Below, in pieces: positions 38,529 through 51,545 of a DNA stretch of 64,000 bases (positions are counted from its first letter, which is position 1; each line of letters starts with the position of its first letter). Source of the stretch: Papio anubis (lineage: Eukaryota; Chordata; Mammalia; Primates; Cercopithecidae); the NCBI RefSeq assembly GCF_008728515.1, contig NC_044977.1, positions 4,239,501 to 4,303,500 of the forward strand, written 5' to 3'. The notes under the pieces were generated by a model that was not told the DNA's origin, searched no databases, and worked only from the letters and a program-made list of their open reading frames with translations. The position numbers were made by a program, and so were the translations under genes.

Positions 38529-41007
38529 TAATTAATAAGGTGTGGAAACAAAAAAAGACTGGAAACAAATAGCAGCAAAATGCAAATGATTTCTCTTGGT
38601 AATGTTTGATATTTAAGTTATGTTTGCCTTTGTAATACTTTTAGCCACAATTTTGAAAAAAGTTAAAAAATGTTAAAAATCTTAAAAATAATGCCCTAAA
38701 ACTTCAATTCTATTTTTAACATATAAATTTATTTAAAAATAGTTAATGCTCACTCAATGTTAACTTTAAAGACTATAGAGTACATTAAAATACGTTAAGA
38801 ATAAATAATGCTTCTTTGGTTACCTTACTTAAATATTATAAATATAGGCATGTATTGAGAGTGTAGACTAAAGACAAAGCACAATGCACACTTTATCATT
38901 ACAGTGATATTTAGTTATCCAAATGAGCATAAACTCCTGACATTTCAATAATGCAAACAAATCACTTCCCTTAATATTTTTTGTGTCTTTATATCATCTA
39001 CTTTTCCCCTCTGAGTATGAAGGAGACAGACTACAAATCAAGCAAATAACTTTTGCTTGATAGATTATGAAAAAATATTTGATCTTTTGGTCTCATGAAG
39101 CTACACAGCCAAAATGCTTTTACTTTCTGGCATGAGTCCCAGACTCCAAGTGTCATTCAAAAGGAACATTTTCAAGATACAGCGCTTGATATTTTACATC
39201 TTGTAAATCTCCATTTTTTTTCTTTCACTATTGCTTTAGTTTTTGCAGGCTTTCTTACACGTAGCTGCAGAAGGTACTATCAAATGGGAAAAATTATAAA
39301 ACTAATTAAAACATTATTTCTTCAGGATATCTCAGCTGTGAAAATGGCAATACATTATAAAGATACAGAGGGAGATAGCAAGACAGCAAGCAAGAGAGAG
39401 ACAGAAAACCACAATTAAACACGTAACAAAAATTACTCCCCTGCACTGCTAGCCATTCACAAAGGTTATGCCCAGTCCCTGAACACAGAGTCTACCATAA
39501 TTGTGAATATCGTGAATACTTGATAAACCCACAGCAACAACACCAGAATAAAAACTCTTAATGTTTGTACAAGCTGAACTGCTCAATAATTTTAACTATG
39601 CCAGGAATAAGACTAGAAAATAGAATATGGATCTCTTTTTTCATATGAATTCTAAAACTTCCATTAACTTTTGTATTTGAAAAATTAAAAATTACAGATA
39701 ATTTAATTAATATCAGTTCATTTATTCCTATTTTAAATATCATTTATTTATACTAGAATGTATAATATAATGGGATATTAAAGGAATAGCCTTGTTAACA
39801 ACTATGCTAAAAGGTTTAAGAAGTATATTTCTTCTAAGAATTTAACAAACTTTCTTTGTACATTATAAAATTAGAAACACAATATGGAATACTTAGTAAG
39901 TACAGTGTAAGCATGCATGTTGATTCTTTAATGCATAGTATTTGGTATATGATATTTGAAATAAGTATATAGGGAAAATCTTATAATACTATCTATTCTA
40001 TTAAAAATTACATAAAATTTACACACATAAATTTATAAAATATTCAAACAAAACTTTTGGAAAGTCTTCTTTGGCAGAAACAATTTGTAAGTCTTAAATT
40101 ATTATGAACTTCAAAGTAACACACACTAATCTACTTTTAATTAAAATATTTTTTAAAATACACAGTTTTCTGAAATAAAAACATGGGAGACATAAAATCT
40201 TGTCTTAACTTTCTATCTACCTGATGGAGTAGTAAACTGATTTGCCTTTCAAGGTCTCAGTTCTTTATGGGGTGATTTACAAACTGTATGTCTCCTACCT
40301 AAATAAGCAAATTATTTAGGTTATTAGGAAGATGACTGTAGTCACATCTTTCCTTTCAGAGTTTACTCTACAAGGCTACTTTTCTTTGTGAAACCATTAT
40401 TGTCAAGGGTCATTTGAGACCTACAGCAATGTTGGAGGCAGATAACTTTTATGATAAAGTATGAAGAGGTAGATAAACTAAAATTCTATGACCCAGCTGA
40501 GACAACGGGAAGCCATAGGAAAAGAAAAATTCATAGATTGGTGGGTAGTATCTTTTGGCTTTTCAAAGATAGGTGAAAAGATATTGATTGCGAGAGAAAT
40601 TATATTTTGTGGAGGCAGGAGTCAATCAATACCTCTTAGCAAGAAGAAATTTTGAGTGCTCTTGCCATTCATAGACGCCTGGGAAATCAGAAGCAGGTCA
40701 CAGAGCAGGAAGGAAGGAAATATCGTGAACACTAAAACTAAGAGCAGAAGAGTAGGGGATTCTAAGGAATAATAGGTAGATCCCACGCAGTCATGGCAGC
40801 CGAGGTAAATTATTCAGTCAGTCAGAAATTGCTGGGAGCTGAATTAATGGTCATTGAGACCTTGAGAGCGTGACCAAATTTTAAACCACTGACAAATTAT
40901 TTTTAATCCTTGTTTCTGGTTCTTAACCTGAGTACAGCCTGCGTCAGTGGAAGTCTAGGCAGAATGCAGAATGCTCACTAGGCTGGGATTTTAAAGTTAA
41001 TAAAAGA
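38529..41007. other. Unassigned AT-rich DNA
   Basis: About 2.5 kb without a gene or repeat I can support. The 107-codon ORF at 39095-39418 shows no domain. Confidence 0.4.
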
Positions 41008-41235
41008 TTATAAATATATACACAATATGTATGTATATAACATGTGCATATACTATATTATATATGTTTATTTCTCAAGAATTAAATATATTATTCATAC
41101 TATATTTAAATATGTGTAATACACTTAATATACATATAATATCCCAGTTTGATTCTTAGGACATAATACATGTATGTATCTATAAATTACATATGTATAA
41201 TATACCAAGAAGTAAATTTTATTACATATATATAA
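41008..41235. repeat. AT-rich low-complexity tract
   Basis: Irregular TATA/CATA-type sequence ('ATAAATATATACACAATATGTATGTATATAACATG...'), without a clean repeat unit. Confidence 0.75.
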
Positions 41236-43041
41236 GATTTTTGTTTAAATTACACTACTGAATTCACTACTAGTGAATACTGTCTTTGACATATTCCACT
41301 CCCCATGTAAGTCTCTTAAGGAAAACAGAGTTCATTGAAATTGACTTCTAAGGTCAAATGTCTTTGGGTCTTGTGTAAGGTCAAGTGTATTAGCTAATGC
41401 AAGTATTAACACCAGACCCAAAGAGCTTCTAATAGTAGATGAAATAGTTTCAAAGGGTCCAAAAGGTAGGGACAAGGACTAGTGACTCATTCTGCTAAAG
41501 ATTGATGATGTTTGTAAAGCAAAAGAGATTTATTGACTTATTTATCGATTTGATTTATTGGTTTGGAATGATTTTTTTTTCCCATGAAGCATTCATGAAT
41601 GTGCCACAAACACAATCAGAGAAAATGCAGCGTCTGCATCTTGGTGGAGAGTGAAGCTCAGCAGACAGCTGCAAGTGCAGAGGATTTAACGAAGAAGAAT
41701 GATTTTTGCAGCAGAGATACATCACACAGCACAGCACTGTGCTCAGTCAATAATGACGACTAACCAAGATGAGACGAGAATTAGAGTAGCAAACAATGCC
41801 CGCAGAGTGACTACTATAAAAGAGAGTAAAAGACAGTATGTAATCATAGCTGTTTTTCTTTATTTTTCCCCCAACTATGGCATATTACGGCATAAAAATT
41901 GGTGAATGAAAAGGAAGTCACACAAAACAAACAAAATCCTTAATGCATTTTAGTTTGACTAGATACCCAGATGGCATGCATTTTCCCTATAAACGAATAA
42001 AGTAATATAAAATGTGGAAGCCTCAATGATGACTCAGGTAGAGTTGACTGCATGAGTTTATACTAGCACAAAGGAGGAACTGATTCTGGATAACTGACTC
42101 TAGAAAAAGAATTCATAAGAAAGACATTGGATAGCTCATAAGATCTCCAGAGATGCAGAGAACCAGGTTTGGAGACCAAACAGCCAGAAACAATGCTCAA
42201 ATCATGCTGCACATCTGGTCCACCAAAGGCATAGCTCTGTCTCTGGAAATGAGATGATACTTGTTTATGAAATGGGAACTGTGAGTCAGAGTCATAGAAA
42301 CAGCCTCCACTGATGCAGCTCTGCTGAGACCGTCCTCTGGGTTTAGCCGCACTTACTACAGCTACCGATCACCAGAAAGTGTGTCGTCGTGTCCCTTCTT
42401 CTTCAGGTAACTAGCTTCCTTTTCAAAGTCAATGTGTAATCAGCACAACCTTAGTTATGGGTTTGTAATTTTTCTGTGAGGCACTGGGAAAGTAAGACTC
42501 CAGTATACTTGACTTCTAAACAAAAAACTGGATATACCTCATTGGTTGGGAATTTTACAAACACAGTATGTAGGTTCAGATGCTGGGTAGACAAAAAGAA
42601 TGTTAAGTGATCTCTGAGGCAAACAAGCAAAAATAACTAGTGTACGCTGGACAAGACCATTCTTTATGTGAAAGAAGTTATAAATGAAGAAGTCCTGTGC
42701 TATGAAAATCACCAACATTCCATGGCTCTTGTTACTATCAAATTTGTGTAACTGAGTAGACTTACTATTGCAATCTGGATTTTTAAAAGTAGATTAAACC
42801 CATCTTGATGGTCTAGCTACATGACCTAGTCAACTATCATTTTAAAAATATGTGTTAATTAGAGTATAATGACAGTTGTTGGACTACATATTATTACTTG
42901 ATTTGGTTATTCTGACCAAATCATACTCTGGATAATATAAATGCCACATAAACTAAATTTGCAACTTATAATTGCATTTTCAAATTCTCATTCTCTAGTG
43001 GCTACATTTTCTCTGATAGTTCACATGCATCTTATAGTACC
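41236..43041. other. Unassigned non-coding DNA
   Basis: Less AT-rich than average at 41560-42420, but no repeat or gene recognised. At 42393-42413 a pyrimidine tract ending CTTCTTCTTCAG|GTAACTAG resembles a 3' splice site followed at once by a donor-like word. This is not convincing as an exon. Confidence 0.35.
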
Positions 43042-43060
43042 ATAATTATTACTATATTTT

Positions 43061-43365
43061 ATTTTTATTTTATTTTATTTTGTTTTTTTGAGATGGAGTC
43101 TTGCTCTGTCACCCAGCCTGGAGTACAGTGGTGCAATCTCAACTCACTACAACTTTCACCTCCCGAGTTCAAACAATTCTCCTGTCTCAGCTTCCCAAGT
43201 AGCTGAGACTACAGGCGCACACCACCATGCCTGGCTAATTTTCATATTTTTAGTACAGATGGGGTTTCACCAAATTGGTCAGGCTGATCTCCTGACCTCA
43301 GGTGATCCACTTATCTTGGCCTCCCAAGGTACTGGGATTACAGGCTTGTGCCATCGCGCCTGGTC
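43061..43365 (-). mobile_element. AluS-like SINE
   Basis: Full-length antisense Alu with a (TTTTA)n-rich tail and clear target-site duplications: ATAATTATTACTATATTTT (43042-43060) and CAATTATTACTGTATTTTT (about 43366-43384). Confidence 0.94.
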
Positions 43366-43384
43366 CAATTATTACTGTATTTTT

Positions 43385-44776
<1,392 letters not shown>

Positions 44777-44902
44777 AATTCCTTGTTTTTCTCCTAGGGA
44801 CAGCATTTATGTTTTTAAAGTATTGCACCCACCTACCTACGTGCACACACAAACATGCTGCTACCATGGGCCTTTCTGCTGAGCACCATATTTTGTTTGC
44901 CT

Positions 44903-45208
44903 TTTTTTTTTTTTTTTTTTTTTTTTGTAAAAAATCTTTCTTCTTTCCCCTGTTTTGGAGCTTTTGTGGTTAACTTTACTCACTTCAACCTCAACCTCCC
45001 CAGGCTCAGGTGATCCTCCCCTTTCGGCTTCTTGATTGGCTGGGCTTCCAGTTGCCCCCCTTCCGGCCCGACTAATTTTTCTATTTTTTTTAGAGACAGG
45101 ATCTTGCTATGTTGCCCAGGCTGGTCTCAAACTCCTGGGTTCAAGTGCTCCACCTGCCTCAGCTTTCCAAAGTGTTGGGTTTACAGACATGTGCCACCAT
45201 GCCCAGCC
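44903..45208 (-). mobile_element. AluJ-like SINE, diverged
   Basis: Antisense Alu with a poly(T) tail. The distal monomer is poorly preserved (about 44930-45060) and the proximal one well ('AGAGACAGGATCTTGCTATGTTGCCCAGGCTGGTCTCAAACTCCTGGG'). Target-site duplication TTTGTTTGCCT lies at about 44892-44902 and 45209-45219. Confidence 0.9.
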
Positions 45209-45219
45209 TTTGTTTGCCT

Positions 45220-46465
45220 GTTGACTGAAGAACAGAACATCATACTTGATGTGCATTCATTCTACTAGAATGATTTGCAATATTAGACATGTGTAATATT
45301 TTGAAGGTTTTAATAGGTTGGATTAACTAAACCATAACATTTTGGATACGATATAAATTTTGTAAAGCTAAAGCTGTCTAAATCAGCAAAAACAAGTGGT
45401 TAAGCCTCAGTTTAATTAAGATGTTGGCCAACTTGTTATAAAAATTACATCACTTAATAAATATGAGTCAAATATTTTATTTCTCAAAGCTTCAGGATTA
45501 CTTATTAGCTACGCTGTAAAAGATCAACAAGTGAGATGCAACATTAAAAATGGTAACTTGTGAAAACCACCAATGTACTGTTTCATTCTCACTTGTATGA
45601 TACATTTTAGAAAGGCAAGGATTCTAAATGTATTTTCTTAACAATGAATATGAGAACAATGCCATTGTTACTAATATTTCATAGTTGAGATTGTCAGTTC
45701 AGTCACTGAATCATAGTCTTGTGTACATTATTGGACAAAATGATTGTTGACCCACATGCATAAGAATAAGTGCTATGAATTCCATCAGTTCCGTTAGATT
45801 TTTATGTTGAGAAACCCACATTCCTCTAAAAGTTAAGAACATAAGATCAGAATCCTGGTTGAAGGTACAGAAACTCAGTCAGCAGAAAGATAATTTAGTA
45901 AGTGTGCTTTTCATCTCTTTTCTATTTAGTTTTCTTGGGATGAAAAGAGAAACAATAACTTTGTGTAGGTTTATTTTTTTTCTTGGAAAGGGAAACATAA
46001 TTTCATACATTTAAATTTATACCTGGGGAGCAAAAGCTAACAGCCAAATGAGAAGTGGCACTGGAAAAAATGTAAAGAGAATATTTCTCTTTTTAAAATT
46101 TGCTGTTAATATTATTTCAAGGATTAATATAAATGTTTATATATAATATTAACAGTATAAAATAATGGAAATTTAGCCTTTTACATTATTCTCACCTACC
46201 CATCAACTATTTTTTATAATTTTCACTAACTATATTTTTCTTTTCCGTTGCTTAGATTATGACTTTTAATATTAATTAAACCTCCGTTTTCTGATCCAGT
46301 GACTTTAAACAGAACTACTAATAAAGGACGAATAAACTAGAACGAAGAATTTGTTTTTATCTTTGACTATTCATCCATTAACTTTTTGTAAATGTGGTAG
46401 GCAATAAAATGCTTCCACTTAAGATAAACTAACTTCAACATTTTTGAATCCTGTGCATATGTGAC
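45220..46465. other. Unassigned AT-rich DNA
   Basis: No gene or repeat recognised. Confidence 0.4.
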
Positions 46466-46469
46466 TGGT

Positions 46470-47037
46470 TGAAGGTGTGCAGGTTCTTGGCATCTTGAAC
46501 GAAGAATTGACAAAACGCACAAAGCAGGGAAAGAATGAAGCAACTAAAGCAGAGAGTCATTGAAAATGAAAGTACCCTCCACAGGGTGGGAGCGGCGGAG
46601 CACAGCAGCTCAAGAGTAGTGTTACAGAATTTTCTGGGGTTTAACTACCCTCTAGACGTTTCCCATTGGTTACTTGGTGCATACCCTACGTAAATACAGT
46701 AGTGGTTCGTCATTTGTCTGATCGGTTGCTTACCAATCAGAGGCTGAAATGAAGTTACAAAGGTTACGCCCTATGCAAGTATCTGATAGGTTGTGGAAAG
46801 CAACCAATTAGAGGCTCACGTGAAGTTACGAGGTTACTCTCCTATGCAGAAAGCAACCAATCAGAGAGAATTTCAATTTTCCATCTGCCATGCAAAAAAA
46901 TGGGAGGGGTTGCAAAGAAAGTAACCTCCTCTCCTTTTGTTACTTAGGTGTGGAGAGTTGGGGTTTCCTTTTGATTTAGTTCTAAGAAGTCAGCGTGAAT
47001 CAGCCTTAGGTTCCCTGCCTCCAGACGCTACTCTCCT
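46470..47037 (-). mobile_element. LTR-like block with repeated CCAAT motifs
   Basis: Begins near 'GTGCAGGTTCTTGGCATCTTGAACGAAGAATTGAC' and 'GCAGAGAGTCATTGAAAATGAAAGTAC', which I associate with antisense ends of an endogenous retroviral LTR. It then has imperfect tandem units with 'AACCAATCAGAGGCT...TGAAGTTAC.AGGTTAC..CCTATGCA'. CCAAT pentamers start at 46733, 46804 and 46857, and an inverted one lies near 46664. Composition is GC-balanced with scattered CpGs, unlike its flanks. The LTR family is not known to me, and strand is inferred only from the presumed antisense polyadenylation end. Confidence 0.55.
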
Positions 47038-47097
47038 ATCATATATATATATGTGTGTGTGTGTGTGTATATATATGTGTATATATATATGATATTT
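47038..47097. repeat. (TA)n(TG)n microsatellite
   Basis: Alternating TA and TG runs between the LTR-like block and the MLT1 end. Confidence 0.92.
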
Positions 47098-47105
47098 TAG
47101 TCGCA

Positions 47106-47465
47106 AAATAAGGGTCTTGAAAGGTAGATTTGATGCTGGATTATCCATTTGGGCTTAAATGCAAACATCTATTCCTATAAAAGACAGGCAGAGACAGATG
47201 AGGCAGACACACACAGGAGGAGTGTACATGCCATGGGAGCGGAGATTCCACTGAAAGAGGCCTAAGCCAAGGAAATTGGAGGAGGCAAGAAAGAATTCTC
47301 CCCCAGAGCGTCCATACGGAGTGTGGCTCTGTCAACACCTTGATTTTAAGCTCCTCACTCCCATATCTGTGACAGAATACATGTCTTGTTTTAAGCCACC
47401 AAATTTGTCGCTTGAAACACCAATTTGTGAGGTAATTTGTTACAAACAACCATAGGAAACTTACA
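47106..47465 (+). mobile_element. MLT1-type MaLR LTR, 3' part
   Basis: Order matches MLT1: 'AATAAGGGTCTTGAAAGGTAGATTTGATGCTGGATTATCC', 'ATTCCTATAAAAGACAGGCAGAGACAG', 'CATGCCATGGGAGCGGAGATTCCACTGA', 'GAGGCAAGAAAGAATTCTCCCCCAGAGCGTCCATACGGAG', 'CAACACCTTGATTTTAAGC', 'TTGTTTTAAGCCACCAAATTTGT', 'AGGAAACTTACA'. The 5' part is missing. The 111-codon minus-strand ORF across it is an artefact. Confidence 0.87.
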
Positions 47466-50400
47466 GAGTGAGTCATACTTTTGATTCAATCGGGGCTTAT
47501 GTTATCCTGCTCTTAAGTACATTTGAGGCTTTTTCATTTGTTTGTTTTGCTTTTATCCATAAGTTAACTTTATAAATGCAGAACATTTCAAATAGTATCT
47601 TATATATCATATATAAGGTACAAAGTGTTGTGACAAGACTCAGAGAGACAAATATATGTAAATTTAGGGTGCCTGAAACAGCTTTAAAAATAGATTTTTT
47701 TTCTCTTCACTCCACCAGTTACTCAAAAATCACCTCATGTTTTGATTTATTTTGTTTTTGAGCCATGACTTTACTATACAGCTTTTTTCTTGTCTCTTTC
47801 TAGATCATTTTTTCTCTCCTTCCATTCACTAAATAAGCACTGCCTTTACTGCATTAATCATACAGTCTGGATAATGAAACCTACTTCATTGCTGGAGACG
47901 TTCTTCTCGGAATCCTCTGACTTCCCTAGTCCACATTAGATTGATTACGTCTTAGACAATTATGCATTCATTCTGGATATATTTTATTTTTGTCCTCTTG
48001 AATTATTTTCACTATTTCCTACCTCATATCTTTCTATTTTTGTTCATTTTAGGTTTTCTAAATTATTTATCAAATTATATTATTTATCAAATTATTTGTC
48101 AAATAATATTTTAGAAATATTTTAAATTTTTGAATATTTACATTCTGTTCCCCTACTACAGTAATTACTTAACTTACATTCTAGGCACAAAATTATTTTT
48201 GCTAATAATTTCTCAACATTGTTTTATTAGATCTTAGCATTTAGAATTAATAATACAAATTTTGACATGTATCGTCGTTTGGCTTTCGCCTTTTTCCTTA
48301 TTTGTGGCTAAGTAATGTCCTTTCATTTCCTTTCATCTCTTATCTTTTAAAATCTAAGGGTTTTTATTTGTTATTGCTATTTTTTTCTAGTTTAGTATTT
48401 CAAAATATTATAGAACTATGTCTAGGCATGTACCTTTATTTAGTTATCTTTTCAGTCTTTGTTTATCCTTGAGAACACTTTCCCATTATATTTAAAAGCA
48501 CGTTGTTTTTCTTTTCTCTTTCCTTGAACTAACTTTTAGATAAATATTAATGTTCTGGATTCATTCTAAACGTCTCTGACACTTTTATTTCTCATGATTT
48601 AAGAGACTTTCTCAATTTTATAATACAGCTCTTCCATTGACTGTACGAATTCAAGCAGTGAAACCAAGTAAAGGAATATTGGACTAAGATATGAATGACT
48701 ACTGTCTACACCTGTCAAGCAGGGTTCAAGCTTGATCTTAGACTTTAGGCTTTTCAATGCTGTACATCACATAGGACTGGGGAGCTCAGAAAACAAGACT
48801 GTTGAAGCCTAATCAGGAATTCCTTAGGATTAAGCAAAGTTTACAGGGTCAGTCAAGACTTGAAAAAATGTAAAGCAATTCACTCCAAAGGATAGTCTGT
48901 AGTCCACTTAGAGTCTTAAACAAAAAGAGCAAGTCCTTTTTATGGTGTCCAATGAGAAATTGAGCACCATTAAATTCTGTGCTTTCGTGTTTATGTGCAA
49001 CAACAGGATATTTCCTAATAATTTACTAAATATATTATTAAATATTAGGAAATTTGGGTATCTGTCAACTAATATTAGTAGGTTGTTAGAATTCACTTAT
49101 TTTGCATTTCCTCTGCCCCCAAAACAGTGGACACCATAATCACGAGCCCCATGCACACCTCCTTTTCCATCAAGTTGGTCCTCTTTTCTGAGGTTACATT
49201 GTGTCAGTTCTTACATTGTGTAGGATCTCATGCTGATGATCATGACAGTGGCGCTGGCTGAAAACTTGTGAGCAGAGAAGGCAGACCCATACATGAAATA
49301 TATGCCTGCTTGTCTCGGAATCAATTGCTGGCTACTTCAGAGTGCTGTTGTGATACTCTGGAAATCAGTGTCAGCTCAGATCCAATGTTTGGGTAGTTTC
49401 CTTCTCCAGCGTATAATGTATAAATGGAAATCCTTCCATCTGGAGAACAAACATGGTCATTGCTGCCAGGTACGTTTATCATCTAATGTGGAGTTCTTCT
49501 TCCTGTTGACATGGATTATTTTCAGATAGTGTGTTCTGGGTCCAAACCCAGCTAGGTCTGAAATGTGTGCAAGCGACTGTTACTTTTTACTAAGGCAAAT
49601 GCTTTCAGTGTCTTGGATAATTCACTTTTGTGGATGCCCATCATTTAATTCCTCTGGACACTATTTTCAGTTACTATTTTAATAGCACTTTGCTGATCCA
49701 GGCCTCTCAACTACCCCTGTTACCTCACTGGGAGAATTTTATTCACTTGGCTTCTAAGTGCTGCCACATGGACTCGCTGGGGTCCTATCATTCTTTTCCG
49801 TTACTGTCAGTGAGACAAATTTTGTAACCACCTTTCCTGACATGATCCCAGGTATGCAGAGTAGAAACACCACTCAATACTGGTGTCCTTTATAATGTTG
49901 CATTCTGCATGGGCTTGATACATCACCTATCCTCCAGACCAACCTGAAAACAACCATTTGGTGGCTTTTCAGCCTTGCATGGTGTATCTACTCTAACCTT
50001 CCCGCTTCTCTGATACTTTTAGTACCTTCTTCCTCTTTCTGTTATGGCAAGTCTTGCATTTTAAAGTAGCGTGGATCATTACACTTTCACACTTCTAGGA
50101 CATTTCCTAGCAACAAGTTAATTATCTCCTGGAATTCTTGCCAGAATTTTATATCTCACATCTAGGGAAAGTGCTCCTAAATACATGCTTTTTACTCCAC
50201 TTTTATTTTTGAATTCTTCTCTTGATCAAAGACTCTCAGAGAGCAATCCCATGCTTCCTCTCCATGCTGCTTCTGATATTTCTGTCCAGGTTTTATTGCT
50301 CCTTTGAGATATAGTCCCACTTTTATTAGGTATTCCCTCTTTTCTCGGCCTCTTTTATTAGGCCAAGTGCATCCCTGGCTAAGGTTTGTTATGAGTTCAC

Positions 50401-51054
50401 CCTATGTACAGACTTACCAACCATGAGAGAATTTAGAACAGATTCTGGGAAGGTCATTGGTATTTTGTAGGGTAGAATCTTCTCAATGATTTTCAAGCAA
50501 AGGGAGAATGCTAGCTCTTAATATGAAAGTTTAGGTTACTTCTACCAGTTCAAGGAGTTTAGAAAATCCCAGGATTCAAGATTTTCGGGGACATCAACCC
50601 ACGTGTCTCCATTCCATGTCAGTGCCACATTCTTTTCCAATGAGAGTCTTGAATTTGGCATGAAGGACCTGTGTTGGGAGTTTAGTCTTATTTGGAACTT
50701 GGCTGTCCTGTTAAGCCTAGTCTCCTATCTTATAGAAGTGCTACTAAGAAGACCTTCTGACTTTCATCCTTGCTTTCAACTGGTGATCAATCTTTCTTGA
50801 CATCTTGCTTTTTTTTTCTAGAGTGCCAGTGGAGTTTAATCAGTTGAATAGTAGCTGCTAAATTTCCTTGCCCTTAAAATTACCATTTTGCTCATGTTAT
50901 TCAAATACCTTATACTTTGCACCAGATAATCTATTATTTTCTTTCAGATACTGCCCCAATTCCCTACTAGTAAAATTTAACAATTGGTCTGTCAGTTATG
51001 TCAGGAATTCTTTGTTTCACCTGCCACCAGTGATGGAAACTTGTATCAGCCAGG
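47466..51054. other. Unassigned; right part may be ancient retroviral internal sequence
   Basis: 47466-48900 is AT-rich with a short imperfect repeat of 'ATTATTTATCAAATTAT' at about 48062-48107. 49130-51054 is distinctly less AT-rich, continuous in texture and in line with the LTR-like piece that follows. On the minus strand it resembles MaLR/ERVL internal sequence, but I cannot identify a conserved gene. Short plus-strand ORFs (for example 50868-51152) show no domain. Confidence 0.3.
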
Positions 51055-51545
51055 CTGTAAGAGAGCCAACCAGAACCCATTTGAGTGCCTGCTTTCTCAG
51101 CCCATTCCTTGAACTAATTGTCAGGCTGGATTCCCTGGAGAGCAGATCCTGAAGTAGAGTTTAGCATGCGTGATATCTATTAGAGTATCTCTAAGATCAA
51201 TACCTATAAAAGGATGGTAAAGGAAGCTGACTCGATGAGAAGGACTGAAGACTCCTTGACCAATTTAGTCAAGCATGAAGGAAGTCCTAAAGCAACAATG
51301 GACTCCCATAGTTGTTTCTCATTGAATTGAAATGATCAGGCTCTTAAATTCCTGCATTGATCAGACTTTGGGTGTGAACTGCCCAGTGAAGGGATGCATC
51401 ATTGGACAAGGAGCTGTTGCCTTTGAGACAATCTTTGGGGAGACTGACAGCACTTTTATCAGTTAAGGCAACAGATCCATCCATGAAGAGTAATATAAGC
51501 AGCACATCAGAATGTCTGTTACAAACGTACCACAGAAGCATCAGT
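51055..51545. mobile_element. Possible ERVL-class LTR remnant
   Basis: 'CTGGATTCCCTGGAGAGCAGATCCTGAAGTAGAGTTTAGCATGCGTGATATCTATTAGAG', then 'GGGTGTGAACTGCCCAGTGAAGGGATGCATCATTGGACAAGG', and an end such as 'GAAGAGTAATATAAGCAGCACATC', have the feel of an MLT2/LTR16-type LTR. This is recall of general pattern only, and orientation is uncertain. Confidence 0.35.

Noticed and set aside
42393..42415. Pyrimidine tract plus CAG/GTAACT as a micro-exon or splice site
   Set aside because: Acceptor and donor words are directly adjacent and no flanking exon is visible. This is likely chance.
47141..47476. 111-codon minus-strand ORF
   Set aside because: Lies antisense across an MLT1 LTR end. No independent support.
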